This document shows, piece by piece, positions 13,501-27,506 of a stretch of DNA of 64,000 bases. How positions within the stretch are numbered: position 1 is the stretch's first letter; every line of letters starts with the position of its first letter. Source of the DNA: Strongylocentrotus purpuratus (taxonomy: Eukaryota; Echinodermata; Echinoidea; Camarodonta; Strongylocentrotidae); assembly GCF_000002235.5 (NCBI RefSeq), contig NW_022145609.1, forward strand, positions 9,989,551 to 10,053,550. The letters are read 5' to 3'. The position numbers and the translations under genes were made by a program. Under the pieces are notes generated by a model. It was not told the origin of the DNA and made no database searches. It saw only the letters and a list, made by a program, of their open reading frames with translations.

Positions 13501-16500
13501 TTTTCTGATTCGATTTGATTTGATTTGATGTGATTGATTTATTTTTCCACTCTATTTCCACTTTATTTATCAAAAATTAAAATTATATATATATATATAT
13601 AAACCATAGAGTATTGCAATAGAACAAATGAATTATACAAATAACGAATACTGATAATCATCAACGAAAAAAACTAAGCTTACAGAGTACATTTAAGTTC
13701 GAGAATAAGACAACAAATGTCTGTGCTAACCATCCCAAGAACTCCGTTTTCTTGGTTGCTACGCAAGCTGCGTTAAACAGTCTAAAACAGACGCAAACAC
13801 TTCTATTTCGATTATCATTTCATTCCATTTTATACTTTCTCAGAATATCCATGTCAGTTTTCATTTACCTGCATACATGAATTGGTTGACAAATTACTCC
13901 ACACGACAGGAATGTCTTAATGTATATGAATCTATGTCACATTAATGCACGTGATTACGTGCATTATGTTTGAAAAGATGATAATTTTTATTATAGAAAT
14001 TAATAAATCAATTATCCAATCAATTATGATTACCAGGGGGTGTTTCACAAAGTCTTTTTTCAAAGATAAATGACAAAGTCAGTGACAAATCTGCTGATAA
14101 CCAATCAGAAGCAAGGATTTCACTAGCTTATAACAAAATCTGTCATTTGTCACTGATGCAAGTTTTGTGAACACCCCCCCCCCCCCCTGAAGTCAATACA
14201 GTCAAACCTGCTTTAGTGACTATCTGTCTTCAAAGACCACCTGTTTCCCTTGAAAATTGTTTCTTACTGAAACATGTACTAAAGTAACCTGTCTACAAAG
14301 ACCAGTTTTTGTGTTTCCCTTGGGCGGTCGCTGTAGACAGGTTTGACTGTATTATCGTTAGAGTGAAAGCCCTGGGGGATTACCTTGAGGCGGTGGCGAA
14401 AGCCGTCACCATGGCAGGGGCCACGCCCTTGATGAAGACGAAGGGGTTGGAGCGGGTGAAGACGAGGTAGAGGAGGGGTAGGATGATGAACCCGTGGATG
14501 AGGAGGCCTAAGATGACGGTGGCCGAGTACATCCCGATCTGCTCGAACACCAGGGCCCAATCGTCCATGCTGAGGATCTTCCCCAAGACCAGGAAGAACA
14601 CACCCACAGGGGATAGCCTAGCGAAAGAAGAGAGAGAGAGAGAGAGCAAAAAACATATTCCAAGAATGATTATTAAAGAGAAGGTTACGTTCTGGGAACA
14701 GGTGAAAAATAATTTGTAAGCGTTATCATTGTATTATGCAAGTGTAGAAGAACATCAGATAAAAAAATGTTTCCCGAAAAGCATGGCTCTTCAAATGCCT
14801 TAATATTCTAAATATGGCATGAAACATCATAAACATTGGGACGGATTTGTATGCCCCATTTTCGTGTAGTCCCATATACACCTTTCTGTGTACAGTGCTT
14901 GTAACTTTACCAAAACTGGGCCAAATTTCTCATCATTTTGATGACTTTAGAACCTTGCAGTACATACCAATACTTATATGCTGGATGATGAACATTTTCT
15001 GATCGACTTCACAACGTTTCTTTCTCAATACAATCGCATGACCAGAATTCAACTTAATCTTTAAACTGTAGAGGTTATTTTTGAACTCAATATTTACACG
15101 CGTATTGGTTATCAACATTTTTAATCAATACATTATACCTAAAGAACTAGCCTTACTACAATAACCATCAAAGGTAACCCTATATGACACGATCACAAAG
15201 ACTTTCAAGAAACCAACTCAAGGTCAAGTCTATTGTACATCACTAACAGATCATTTTCGGATTGCATAGTATGATATTGTAATGTTTGCACATTTCGATA
15301 GGCGAAGCGCAAGGCTTTAAATCTCAATAGTCTAATTTTCCGAAAGCCTTGGCGATCGTGTTTTGTGTCTATAGAACACATGGAGTCTGCAACACCGTTA
15401 ACATGTAGCTTAATTGAAATCCAAGCCCTAATCTCCTTTCTTTGATCGAAACCCAAGCACTAATCTCTTACTTTGATCGAAACCCAAGCCCTAATCTCCT
15501 TTATTTAATCGAAACCCAATTCCAAACCCCTTTTCTTTAAAGCCCCACTGCACTACTTATAGCTACTTGCGCCCTCTACAATGCCTAAGCGGTGATCGCT
15601 GGTCCCCCATGGTCCCTTTTTTCTTAAGTTAATTGAAAGCTGATTTGATGAGATAACCGCCTGTCAGTGACCATGCAGGGAGGTCTAATCCCTCCTGGCC
15701 AAACTAGTGCAGATATGCATTAATTAAATAAATCCCAGAGCAATTTGTCGGACCACTTTTCATCACCGATTTTAACTTACCAGATGATGAAGCCGACCAT
15801 GACCATGATGCATTCCATGATGGACTCGACGACGGCCTTGAAGGCTTCCCCCTTCTCACCCAGGCGGCCCAGAACGGCGCCGAAGACGCAGGAGAAAATG
15901 ACCAGGCCGAGGATGTTGGACTTGAACTCGTAGCCACCTTGCGAGACGGTGATTGTCATCGGGCCCATCATGGTAGAGTTCATCATCGAGTCCGTCGCCA
16001 TCATGTCCGTGCTGTTCATCATCATCGGCATCGTCGTCATCGGCTCGACGATCTGTGTGACCTGCCGTGTCTTGTACTAAAACGGTTAGAGGAAGATATT
16101 AGATTAAGTATTGATATAGCATGGTCCTTTTGAGAATGTGGCACATGCTCCGGTAGAAATAATTATTGCTCCACGATACACTAACCGAATTCTTTAATTC
16201 AACGTTGAACTAAACGGTAACCCTAACTCTATACCATGCTAATCCTAGACCTATCCAAAAACCCATTTGCAACCCTAGCCCTAACCATAAACCTGCATAT
16301 CAATTGTCATAGGAGCATAATAATGTCGGAGCATGACAGCTGAGCATGTCAATTTGACAGGCCTACATTCAAATAATGTGATCAATCTCATATTTGGTGA
16401 GATTTTATAACTATAGGAGTATTGCTAATAACGAAAACGGGGACGACAGAGTAAATTTAGTGATAGTTTCTACTAGTAAGCGAAATGAAGAGCAATACAA

Positions 16501-16867
16501 AAAGCCTCAAGAATTTGAAATATCCCCCCCCTCCCCGCCCCCCCCCCCCCCCCCCCACGATGCTAGAAAGGCATGTGACAGAAGAGATTTTCCAGGTTTA
16601 TTTCAGCTGCTTCTTTCCCAACTTTTCAAAATGATCATTTGCAGCAGAAACTGCCTTATTTTGCGTAATTCTTTTTGGCTTATGTCTGGTTGAAATTAAT
16701 ATTTCCTTGACCCTTGTTATAGCCCCTCCCCCTCCCCCGAATACACCATTTCATTTCTTATTTCGTAGAAGAATAAAATGATGAAGCAATTACATACAAT
16801 CATACACATAAACATAGTAATGATGCACATAAAGAGGGAAATATAATTGTGAGAGAAGAGAAGAGAA

Positions 16868-16921
<54 letters not shown>

Positions 16922-16988
16922 CGAGAGAGAGAGAGAGAGAGAGCGCGCGCGAGAGAGAGAGAGAGAGAGAGATAGAGAGAGAGAGAGC

Positions 16989-17026
<38 letters not shown>

Positions 17027-20000
17027 GAGAGACTAATTATGGTTACTGATCTCTTTTATATGCAGCTGTGCAGGTACCCTCGATAAAATGAACCACAGCT
17101 GTAATTCCTAGTTAATTATCGCTTAAATTAACACATTTCCTGCCTTAATCACTTTCCGACTCAACACACTCGATTTAACAAATCCATTGCAGTACCCCGA
17201 TATTAGCGCATTGTCATTGACCATTTTAGATTAAAGACGGAATAAATCATAAGCATTTTTGAACTCCCTGTTTGATCATGAATTACCCAGTAATCCTAAC
17301 ATACTAATCCCTATGGGAGTTTACCGGGTCAATATTTTTTGGATGCTAAATGCGAATCAAATTCGCACCCGGTCCGTCAGTATTTAATTAATTACGCATC
17401 TTGAATTGTTTCGTCTTGTGCGTTTCCTGTGTATTACAGCTTGTTTTGATTAGATTATCAACTAATTTGGACACAAAGCCTTTGTCTTTGTACAAATTCA
17501 ACCCTTTTGTCATCCATCATTATAGGCAAGGCTATATTTTAAAATTATGAATGACTTGATTCTTGACATTGATATTAATATGGACATTTCATCATGTATC
17601 ATTGTAGAAAGCTATGTTTTCGTTATTAATGTCTTATAGATTTACAAAAATTTCTAAACAGTGTTAATAAGGTTAAAAATATAAGCGGTGTTATTAACAG
17701 AAATCCTAATTGTAGTTATTTCAAGAATTGCCAGCTGTCGGAAGGAAACAAGATGGAAATTAGTATGTATTTTGGAGGACTATTGGATTACAGATAACTA
17801 ATATGGATGCATTATAGTTATTTTTTTCTTTCTTCAAGACAATTAATTATAAATTGCGTCTCACGGTCTGATGAAATCTAACAGAAATGTATGGCTTTGT
17901 TCTGATCATGCATTAAAAAAAAATTATCATCATTTTCGTTTTAAAGATCATTTCATTCAGCGTTAAATTTAAAAATACAAATTCGTGTGCAGTAGCCTCA
18001 TTCAATTTTTGGCATTTGATACGGTAAATAGAAAGTACTGATTGTTACCATTAATCAATGCTTCTATAAATAGAATATTAAATGCATGTTAATTGGCGGA
18101 TTCAGAAGGCACAAGCCCTTGGCTAAAATTTACAAATGCTGCATGCTTCTTCTACATCATCTCCTCCTCCTCCTCCTTATTGTTCATGTTTTTGTTCTTC
18201 TTTTTCTCATACTTCTTCTTCCCGTCCTTGTTCTTGTTCTTCTTGTTGTTGTTATTCTTCTTCTCCTACTTCTTCTTCTACTACTTTTTTTCTTCTTGTT
18301 CTTGTTCTCGATCTTCTTCCTCGTCTTCTTCTCCTTGTTCTTGTCGTTCTTGTTCTTCTTCTTGATCTTGTTATTGTTCTTCCTCTTTTTCTTTTTCTTC
18401 TTTTTCTTTTCTTTTCTTCTTCTTCTTCTGGGGTCACTTTACAGGCCCAGATCAGTGCACAACGCAGGACCAGTGACCTGTTTCACAAATCCTTTTTTCA
18501 ATGACACATGACAAAAATCAATGACAAATCTGCTGATAACCAATCAGAAGCAAGGATTTCACTAGCTTATATAACAAGAGCTGTCATTTGTCACTGGTGA
18601 CAAGTTTTGTGAAATGGGGCCCTGGTGTTTGGGTTGAACCTTTCCAGGCACTTTCAACCAAGTTAATTAATGCGGTCGTCAAAGGAACTTTAATTAGGAT
18701 TAGGATCACACCACACTGCCTTCCGAGTAGGCTGAGAGGGTAGCCTGCAGGGGAAACATTAGGGGCTTTTCGTTTGTGTGGACCAGGACGGCGTTCACGT
18801 CCTCTAACGATGCAAATTGACGTCAGACACCCGTCCTGTTCACTACCTTATAACCCTTTTCGTTTTAAGTTGACACACGTTCTCTACACGATGACGTAAT
18901 GGCCCCGCACGCGCTTATTCATTTTCTCCTTCTTTCACTTCTTATTTTGTTCTTCGTTTATTATTCTATTATACTCTCTCTATTTTACTTATGATATTCT
19001 TTGTTTTTCCTTCTTCCATCTTCTCTTCTATCTTTCCATTGTCTATTCTTTATCATTTTCTCTTTCTGTCTTTCCTAATGTTATTGTTGTTGTTATCATT
19101 CTATCATTTTTCTTTCTATCTTTCCTCATATTATTCTTTGTTTCTTCCTTCTATCATCTTCTCCTAAGTTATTCTTTGTTTTTATCATTCTATCACTTTC
19201 TCTTTTTGTATTTCCTTACGTTATTCTTTGATTTTTCCTTCTTTCACCTTCTCTTTCTGTCTTTCCTTATGTTATTCTTTGTTTTTTCCTTCTTTCACTT
19301 TCTCTTCAGTCTTTCCTTATGTTATTCTTTGTTTTTTCCCTTCTTTCACCTTCTCTTTCTGTCTTTCCTTATGTTATTCTTTGTTTTTTTCCTTCTTTCA
19401 CCTTCTCTTTCTGTCTTTCCTTATGTTATTCTTTGTTTTTTCCCTTCTTTCACCTTCTCTTTCTGTCTTTCCTTATGTTATTCTTTGTTTTTTTCCTTCT
19501 TTCACCTTCTCTTTCTGTCTTTCCTTATGTTATTCTTTGTTTTTTTCCTTCTTTCACCTTCTCTTTCTGTCTTTCCTTATGTTATTCTTTGTTTTTTCCT
19601 TCTTTCACCTTCTCTTTCTGTCTTTCCTTATGTTATTCTTTGTTTTTTTCCTTCTTTCACCTTCTCTTCAGTCTTTCCTTATGTTACTCTTTGTTTTTTC
19701 CCTTCTTTCACCTTCTCTTTCTGTCTTTCCTTATGTTATTCTTTGTTTTTTCCCTCTTTCACCTTCTCTTTCTGTCTTTCCTTATGTTATTCTTTGTTTT
19801 TTCCTTCTTTCACTTTCTCTTCAGTCTTTCCTTATGTTATTCTTTGTTTTTTCCTTCTTTCACCTTCTCTTTCTGTCTTTCCTTATGTTATTCTTTGTTT
19901 TTTCCTTCTTTCATCTTCTCTTTCTGTCTTTCCTTATGTTATTTTTCGTTTCTTCCTTCTTTCATCTTCTCTAATGTTATTCTTTGTTTTTTCCTTCTGT

Positions 20001-21196
20001 CACCTTCTCTTTCTGTCTTTCCTTATGTTATTCTTTGTTTTTTCCTTCTTTCACCTTTTCTTTCTGTCTTTCCTTATGTTATTCTTTTTTTTTTTCCTTC
20101 CTTCACTTTCTCTTTCTGTCTTTCCTTATGTTATTCTTTGTTTTTCCCTTCTCTCACCTTCTCTTTCTGTCTTTCCTTATGTTATTCTTTGTTTTTTTTT
20201 CCTTCTTTCACCTTCTCTTTCTGTCTTTTCTTATGTTATTCTTTGTTTTTTCCTTCTTTTACCTTCTCTTTCTGTCTTTCCTTATGTTATTTTTTGTTTT
20301 TTCCTTCTGTCACCTTCTCTTTCTGCCTTTCCTTATGTTATTCTTTGTTTTTTCCTTCTTACACTTTCTCTTCAGTCTTTCCTTATGTTATTCTTTGTTT
20401 TTTCCCTTCTTTCACCTTCTCTTTCTGTCTTCCCTTATGTTAGCCTTTGTTTTTTCCTTCTATCATCTTCTCTTATGTTATTCTTTGTTTTTATCATTCT
20501 ATCACACTTTTTTTCTGTCTTTCCTTATGTTATTCTTTGTTTTTTTAATCATTCTATCAATTTCTCTTTCTGTTTTTACTTTCTGATTTACGCTGCGATG
20601 TAGCAAGATGACGTCATTTTGACGACGGGTCACTAGTTTTCTGACGAACCTCAAATCATCGATGAACGGGTTCGCAAATGTGGCCTGACGACGCCAGACG
20701 ACCCGACGCATGCGCAGATCGCGGAAATGACGTCACATATTAGACGTCGACTATGTCAACGTGACAAACGAAAACCCCCTATTAGCCCGCTCATTACAAG
20801 TCGATGTTCAGTATTTAAACAAATCTCTGTCATTTGCCGGGAGTGGTTCAAGTTTTTTTTAAATCGCTTTGATTTTTAAAAAGATTTCTGGGTTAAAGAG
20901 TCAAATATTCGTTGGCAATCAATACGAAGTCTCAACAATTGCGTTTCGAGATTATATCCCTCTAAACAAAATTTGTTCTTATGCATTTGCTCTGGACCAT
21001 TTCTCACGTTCCTGACAGTCCCAGCTCTGAGCCTTTGCTTTCTTTTCAAACTTGTTAAACTCTAATTTTACCATGTTCTTCTTATAGGGAATCGTTGCCA
21101 ATAATTTGCCATGAAATTTCAAAAAAGAAATATAAATCTTATGTGCTGTGCAATAAACGAGGTCATGCATGTACATTTTCTTTCTTTTGTTATGTA

Positions 21197-21267
<71 letters not shown>

Positions 21268-24233
21268 CTCTCCTCCATGATTTTCCTTATATTATTTTAC
21301 ACTGGGATTGCCCCAGATAAGCCTTTATTTGTGGGTGACCCCCCACATTCAGGTATAGTTCTTACCGTTTCTTCTTTTCGTTTGTTCTTTTGATGTTCAA
21401 TTGTTGAATATTTTTGATATACATTGTTTGTTTCTCTGTAATTGGTTTATCATGTATTTTGTATACATTATATTGCATTTTCTTGTTCTTAACTTTGAAT
21501 GTGGAAATTAAAAAATGAAATAAAATGAAATGAATTAATTTACCAAACTTCTAATGCAGAGTTATATCATCTGTTAAATGTATGTGGAACTAGGTAGGAT
21601 AAATTGCTAGCTCATGAATAGAGGCTACAAATGCAAAACTCAAAAGAATTTTTCGCTAAATATAAATCATCCTTGGAACTTGTCCCAAACATGGTGAAAA
21701 CATCAGCATTGAACCCCGTTGTGGTTCCCCAGTGAAGAATAGACCTATGATTGGAACAGAATAAACAAATCTACTTGTCTATTCAAACAGTCGATACAAT
21801 ACATTTTTTTACGATTGGAAAGATTTATCAACATCGTCCGGATTCTGTTGTTATCATGGTATTATGGTCATTAAGTTCCACGGTTGGATTCCCTCGGTCA
21901 GGTGGCCTTAGAATTCGCGCCATTTTCCCAGCACCGGGTCTCACGCATCTGGCAAGTTGGTTTAACATAATCCTACTTCGTGATATCCAAAATTTGAATT
22001 TATGATTTCAAGAATTCGATTCTTGATATCAAGGAATGGCTTCCTGTAGTTAACGAATGAGAATTATTTATATCAAGAAATGACTTATCATAAATTGTAA
22101 TTAACCAAAAGTAAATGAATGTAATCTAGCTTGGTAATTAAACTTTTTAGTTAATGAATTAGTATATTAATTACTTACGGTTCTGAAGGTGGCCTCGATA
22201 ATGTTTGGAGGAAACATCATTCTGTTGAAGGAAAGCAGAATACCAAAGTAAATTTATTAGAATTTAACATGAATAGCTATTATTTACTGGAGTTCGGAAC
22301 AATTTAACCTCGTGTACATGGTTCATTAGTTCATGTATCAATACGGAGCAATACGCTTTTGAAGGTGGCCTAGATAATATTTGGAGGAAACATCATACTG
22401 TAAAAGGAAGCAGAATACCAGCGTAAAACTATTACAATTTAACATGAATAGATAGCATTATACTGGAGTCCGAAACTAATTAACCTCATGAATATAGTTC
22501 AATTGTTCATGTATCAATATGTATCAATACGGAGCAATCCGGTTCTGAAAATGGCCTCGATAATTTTTGGAGGAAACATCATTCTGTTAAAGGAAGCAGA
22601 ATACCAAAGCAAATTTATTAGAATTTAACATTAATATATATCACATACTGGAGTCCAAAACAATTCATTTTAGGTTCGATAGTTCATGGTTAGGGTTCAT
22701 GTTTTAATACGGAGCATAATAGTGGTGGAGGCTCTTGACTCTCATATGAAAGGTCCCGGGTTCGATCTTTGATTGGTGCTTACATCCTTGGACAAGGTGT
22801 TTCATTCACATTTTCCCTTCTCGACATTTAAGTTTTAAGTTTATTTTTCCACATTTTACAAAAAATATAGACAGACATATAAAGTCGAAATGATATGTAT
22901 ACATGATATGAGCACGTCTCAACGATACTCAATTCATATGATAGATTAAGTAGAATGTGACGCCTATTGGAAAGCAGTGCTGGTATATTATAGGTTCCTG
23001 ATAAAATCGACATTGTAGATGAAAAACCGTAGAAGTAGAGAAAGACGTAATTTAGAAGGGAGAATTTAAAACACAATGGAATAAGGAAATTTGTATACAA
23101 ATTTATAAATCGGTATATTCATAAATGGGTACTTGGCAATGACAGGGTAATGATTATCGCATCTGTATCTGTATCTGTATTAATACAGAAGAAGCTACCC
23201 GGGGTAAATGAGATAATTGAATTCATAGTTAAAACAAATATATAGGCATATAACAACATGTTAAATTGCAGTTGGAACATAATTATAGCGTATAGCGGTG
23301 GTGAGATACTAGTCTCGTTGAGTACAAATTATGTACGGCACAATGCCAAGAAAAAAAGGAAATCTCGATAACAAAAGAAGAAGAAATAACAATGCTATAT
23401 GTATCAGTGTTCACGGCCAAGGCCTTGAGGGGCCCTAAAGGGCAATTCCGATGTTTTGTTTATTTTATTTTTCTATACACCTGTATTAAATTTTTCCTTT
23501 ATGTTACGATACGTTACAGTTATGGTGATTTTGCACATATTCCATGAGGATTCAAGCCAAGTTTTACACTCCAGAGAAGAAAAGTGACACTTATGTTAGA
23601 TTTATATGTACAAAACGGATGAAGAAAAGTGAGGAGCTGACGTCATCAACTTGCTAATTTGCATACAGCTAATGTGATACATAGCACTGTTTCATTATGC
23701 TTAAGTTTAAAATTCCATTACTTTCTTATTTTTTATCCGATTTTGATAAAACTTTCCGTTTTGTTTTTAAAGTTTCCCTCTTTGTCAACTTGCAAAACGG
23801 GAAGGACTATTCACAATGTATATATGTTTTATGGCTTGGTCTTTGATTCGTTAGCATTGAGGTTTGGGCCTCGTCTACAACACAACTGTGTATCATGCCT
23901 TTTTTTATTGTGTTATATTCCATGCGTAATACAAAATGCAAACAAAACACATTTTTAAGTCAGTGCATATATTTATCTTCACAGTGGGAATTATTTCTCC
24001 CCTTTTCATTACTTTGTCATATTTGTATTATTTATGCGATTACAAGGACGTAAGTCAATGAAGTGAAACAATTACAAATGAATTTTAGACATGATACTGT
24101 GACTTTTCAACCTCCTGCTATTTTTGTTTGAACTGTTGAAAAGGATCGTGGTTTAAAGATTAAAGATTATGTAAAGCGAATAACATGAATATAGCGCTGA
24201 ATTCTGGCAATGCTGGACTAATAATATTATTTT

Positions 24234-24310
<77 letters not shown>

Positions 24311-27116
24311 AGCGATAGGGAAAGGCTGTTTGTGTATACGACATAAGAATGGATTGTGTTTATTGGAAAGATCAAAATGATATAAATTTTGCTGAAAATC
24401 ACTTGCCCTGCACACAGAAATGGGCATATGGGACTAAACACACACATTTGGACCAGATTTTGTCAGCTATTTCGTGTTATATTCCGACTATGGGGGCATT
24501 TTAAGAACAATCCGTCTCAGCAGACATCAATATATGTACTTCTAAACTGACACGAATCTCACAATTATTTGTCATCTTTTCCAAAACTCAACCTTCCCTG
24601 CCTACCCGGACGTGCAGATACAGTAGAGTTTACTGTGGTTTTTAAAATAAGATAAATCAATTTGAACAGAGAGTGACATGTTGATAAATGGTGGGAGTAT
24701 TCTTTTCTTCTAATGTTTGTAAGATTGAATAAATATTTGATTCTACTACTACTCGACTCCAAGTTCCTTTTGTGATGCACAAGGGTGCTGAATAGAAACT
24801 GGTTATGGTGATCAGACGTCATTGTTTGAGGAGAAGGTTTTCCCCCTGCATGCGCAGACATTCTGAGTGCCAGAGTACAGTGCCTGGGAAACCATTTTTT
24901 TGTGACGTATATTATTGCTATTATCACTTCCTCGCCTTTAACAGTCATAACAATCTCATAACGTTTCTCAGTAGAATCGCACTTCCGCGTTTTAGGCGAT
25001 TTACTGACTTTTTTCTAGTCTTTTTCTCTCTCAGGAGTTTTAATAATTAGGCCAGAGACACGATCATTACATATCCCTTATTGGGTCTGCCAAACCATCT
25101 GTGAGTATTGAGAAGTGCAGTGATAACAACACTCAAAATTAACATGATTTGTCTTTATTACAACAGCGACATATAATGTTCAATTGGCTTGCCATGTCTG
25201 CTGAAATATATTCGATAAAAGTGAAATTTATCATCAACTATCCAAGTTGTTTAAATACATTTTTTTCACATACTTTTATTTTTTAAAGACCAAACCTTCA
25301 CAATCTCATGCAGTATGCACATATTAACATGGCTATCTCAATAAACAGAAGTTTTTCTTAACGTTTGTCATTTATTGCCCATACTTCTGCTTATTGTAAA
25401 AAAACTCACCTGCTTCTCATAAACATCTTTTCACGACTTACGAATTGTAAAAAAAAAAATCTAAAGATGTGAGAACATTTTGATAGATACTAGACTTTGA
25501 TCTTTATTTATTGCTTCATCACGATACACAATAATAGAAGCAGTCGATCTGGGGCGTATAATGCACGCGGGAACAGCAACCAGTGTTTTGAAATTATGTG
25601 AGAAAAGTAAATAATATAGCATTCGATTGTAAGGTATAATGCACAAAGTTGGGGGCATTTCATTGCGGTACAGACAGCTAAAAGTCCCGTACAAATGGTG
25701 ACGAGATACAATTGAAATGGACGAATGCATACAAACTAAGCCATTATTCAATGGAATTTGAGGAGTGCCGTCTCTTTTTCAAAACAAATTCACGAAGTCT
25801 GCAAAATAAATTTGAACTTTACTCTTCAATTAAATTTGTCTATGCTCTCCATATGTTTTATTTCTCAAAAGATTTAGTACACGAATTGGAAGGACAAAAA
25901 GAAAAAAAGAGTTATCATACGACTTTTTCCTAGAACTGCATTGTATTCATTATCTTGATATTTGTATTTTGTTGGACATGACAATAATGAAATGAAATGA
26001 AAAAGTTGTTTACAGTTAAAGATGAATACGATTCCTGATCATGCGATTACATTGTGAGACAAAATGTCTGGAACGATTGGGAAAAAGTACATCGGAGTTG
26101 GTGTATGCTGTGAAGTTTTGAAAAGAAAAAAAGCGAAAAGACATGGATCCAATCATACATAATTATATGCGTTTAATATCTGCTGCAAACTTTTGAGATA
26201 TTTTTTCGTCATTTTGTCAATTTGAGGGTATTTGCAGAACAATCCCTTCTATTAAAGGGGGCATTTAAAGATAATTCCCCCAAAACTGACACACAAAGAA
26301 CGGGAAAGCTGAGAACAAAACCTTATCTTTGACATTTTAGTGTATCATCCATGCACGAAGTTAATTCGGGCATTTGGTCAATCGTGGTAGCTGAACTTTC
26401 AACTGACAGATTCGGGGTTCGAATCTCTGCTCGGTGCCTAAGTACCTAGTACTTTATCTACAGTTTTCTCTTTCCACCCAGGTGTTAAGTAGGTGTACCT
26501 GGTAGGATTTTTTCCTTGAAATACACTGCATGTGCGGTGATGAGAGCCGCCGGGGTTTAAGCTGTATGGAACTATTAAAGGTAAAGACTAGTTTTGGAAA
26601 CGCCCCCTCTCAAAAAGTGAAATGGAAGCTCTTATTACCAATCATTTGAAAGAATATGTTTTGACTAATACGTGATGATACAAATTTAGCCGAGAAGCCG
26701 CCTAGTAATTGATATATTTGGTAAATTAGTATATCTATTTGGACCTGATAGATATCGCCCACATGTCGCGTAGTCCCATATACATCTTTCTGTGTACAGC
26801 GCTTTTAACTTTACCAAGACTGGACCAAATTTCTTATCATTTTGATGATTCCAGAACCTTACAGTACACACCAATACTTATATGCTAGATGATCAACCTT
26901 TTCTGATCGATTCCACAACGTTTCTTTCACAATGCAATCGCATGACTAGAACTGATCTTTATCTTTAATATCCAACCTCTTTGGAAGCGCATAGGCATGT
27001 TAATATACCACCACTTGCTATGCGATATACACAACGGTTTAACATTGTACTTGATCTATGCGGTTAATCAAGATTATATTCATGGTAAAGCAGTATAATG
27101 AAATGTTTTTTTTTTC

Positions 27117-27159
<43 letters not shown>

Positions 27160-27460
27160 TCCACACACTGATGTCATCTCGCTTTAGATAGAAGTGTTGA
27201 TTGTTTTATACAATAATTCTAGTAAAGGTAATCAATTTCCTCCAGGTTTCACATCCTTTTTGCTGCAGTTCAAGAGTTCATATCGACCTTCGAATGATCC
27301 TTTTATGAAACAGGATGTTTTACAAATGTTTTCAGTTTCATTTAAAGATTTAAATAAAAAGAATCCATAACCACAACCATTGTTGCAGCGATGCTCTTCT
27401 TCCTACCAACACGGAAATAGACAATATTCCAAACATTCGACTTCATATCCTTATAGGAAG

Positions 27461-27506
<46 letters not shown>

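Larger units (their letters stand above)
22150..22710. repeat. Three-copy tandem duplication spanning EAAT exon 3 and flanking intron
   Basis: The segment beginning GAAGGTGGCCT recurs at about 22185, 22361 and 22547, giving periods of about 176 and 186 bp. Each unit carries the exon plus about 130 bp of intron (shared landmarks: GGAGGAAACATCAT, AGCAGAATACCA, TTCATGTATCAATACGGAGCA). The third interval is longer because of a small TATCAATATG duplication. Divergence among units suggests the event is not recent. Confidence 0.85.

Noticed and set aside
18930..20590. CRISPR-like regular repeats
   Set aside because: Units are contiguous without unique spacers, in a eukaryotic context with introns; this is a minisatellite.
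19176..20603. Long plus-strand open frames (475, 374, 248 and 200 codons) rich in Phe/Leu/Ser
   Set aside because: They come from the stop-poor 52-bp minisatellite. The period is 1 mod 3, so all three frames are open and the peptide repeats in rotated frames.
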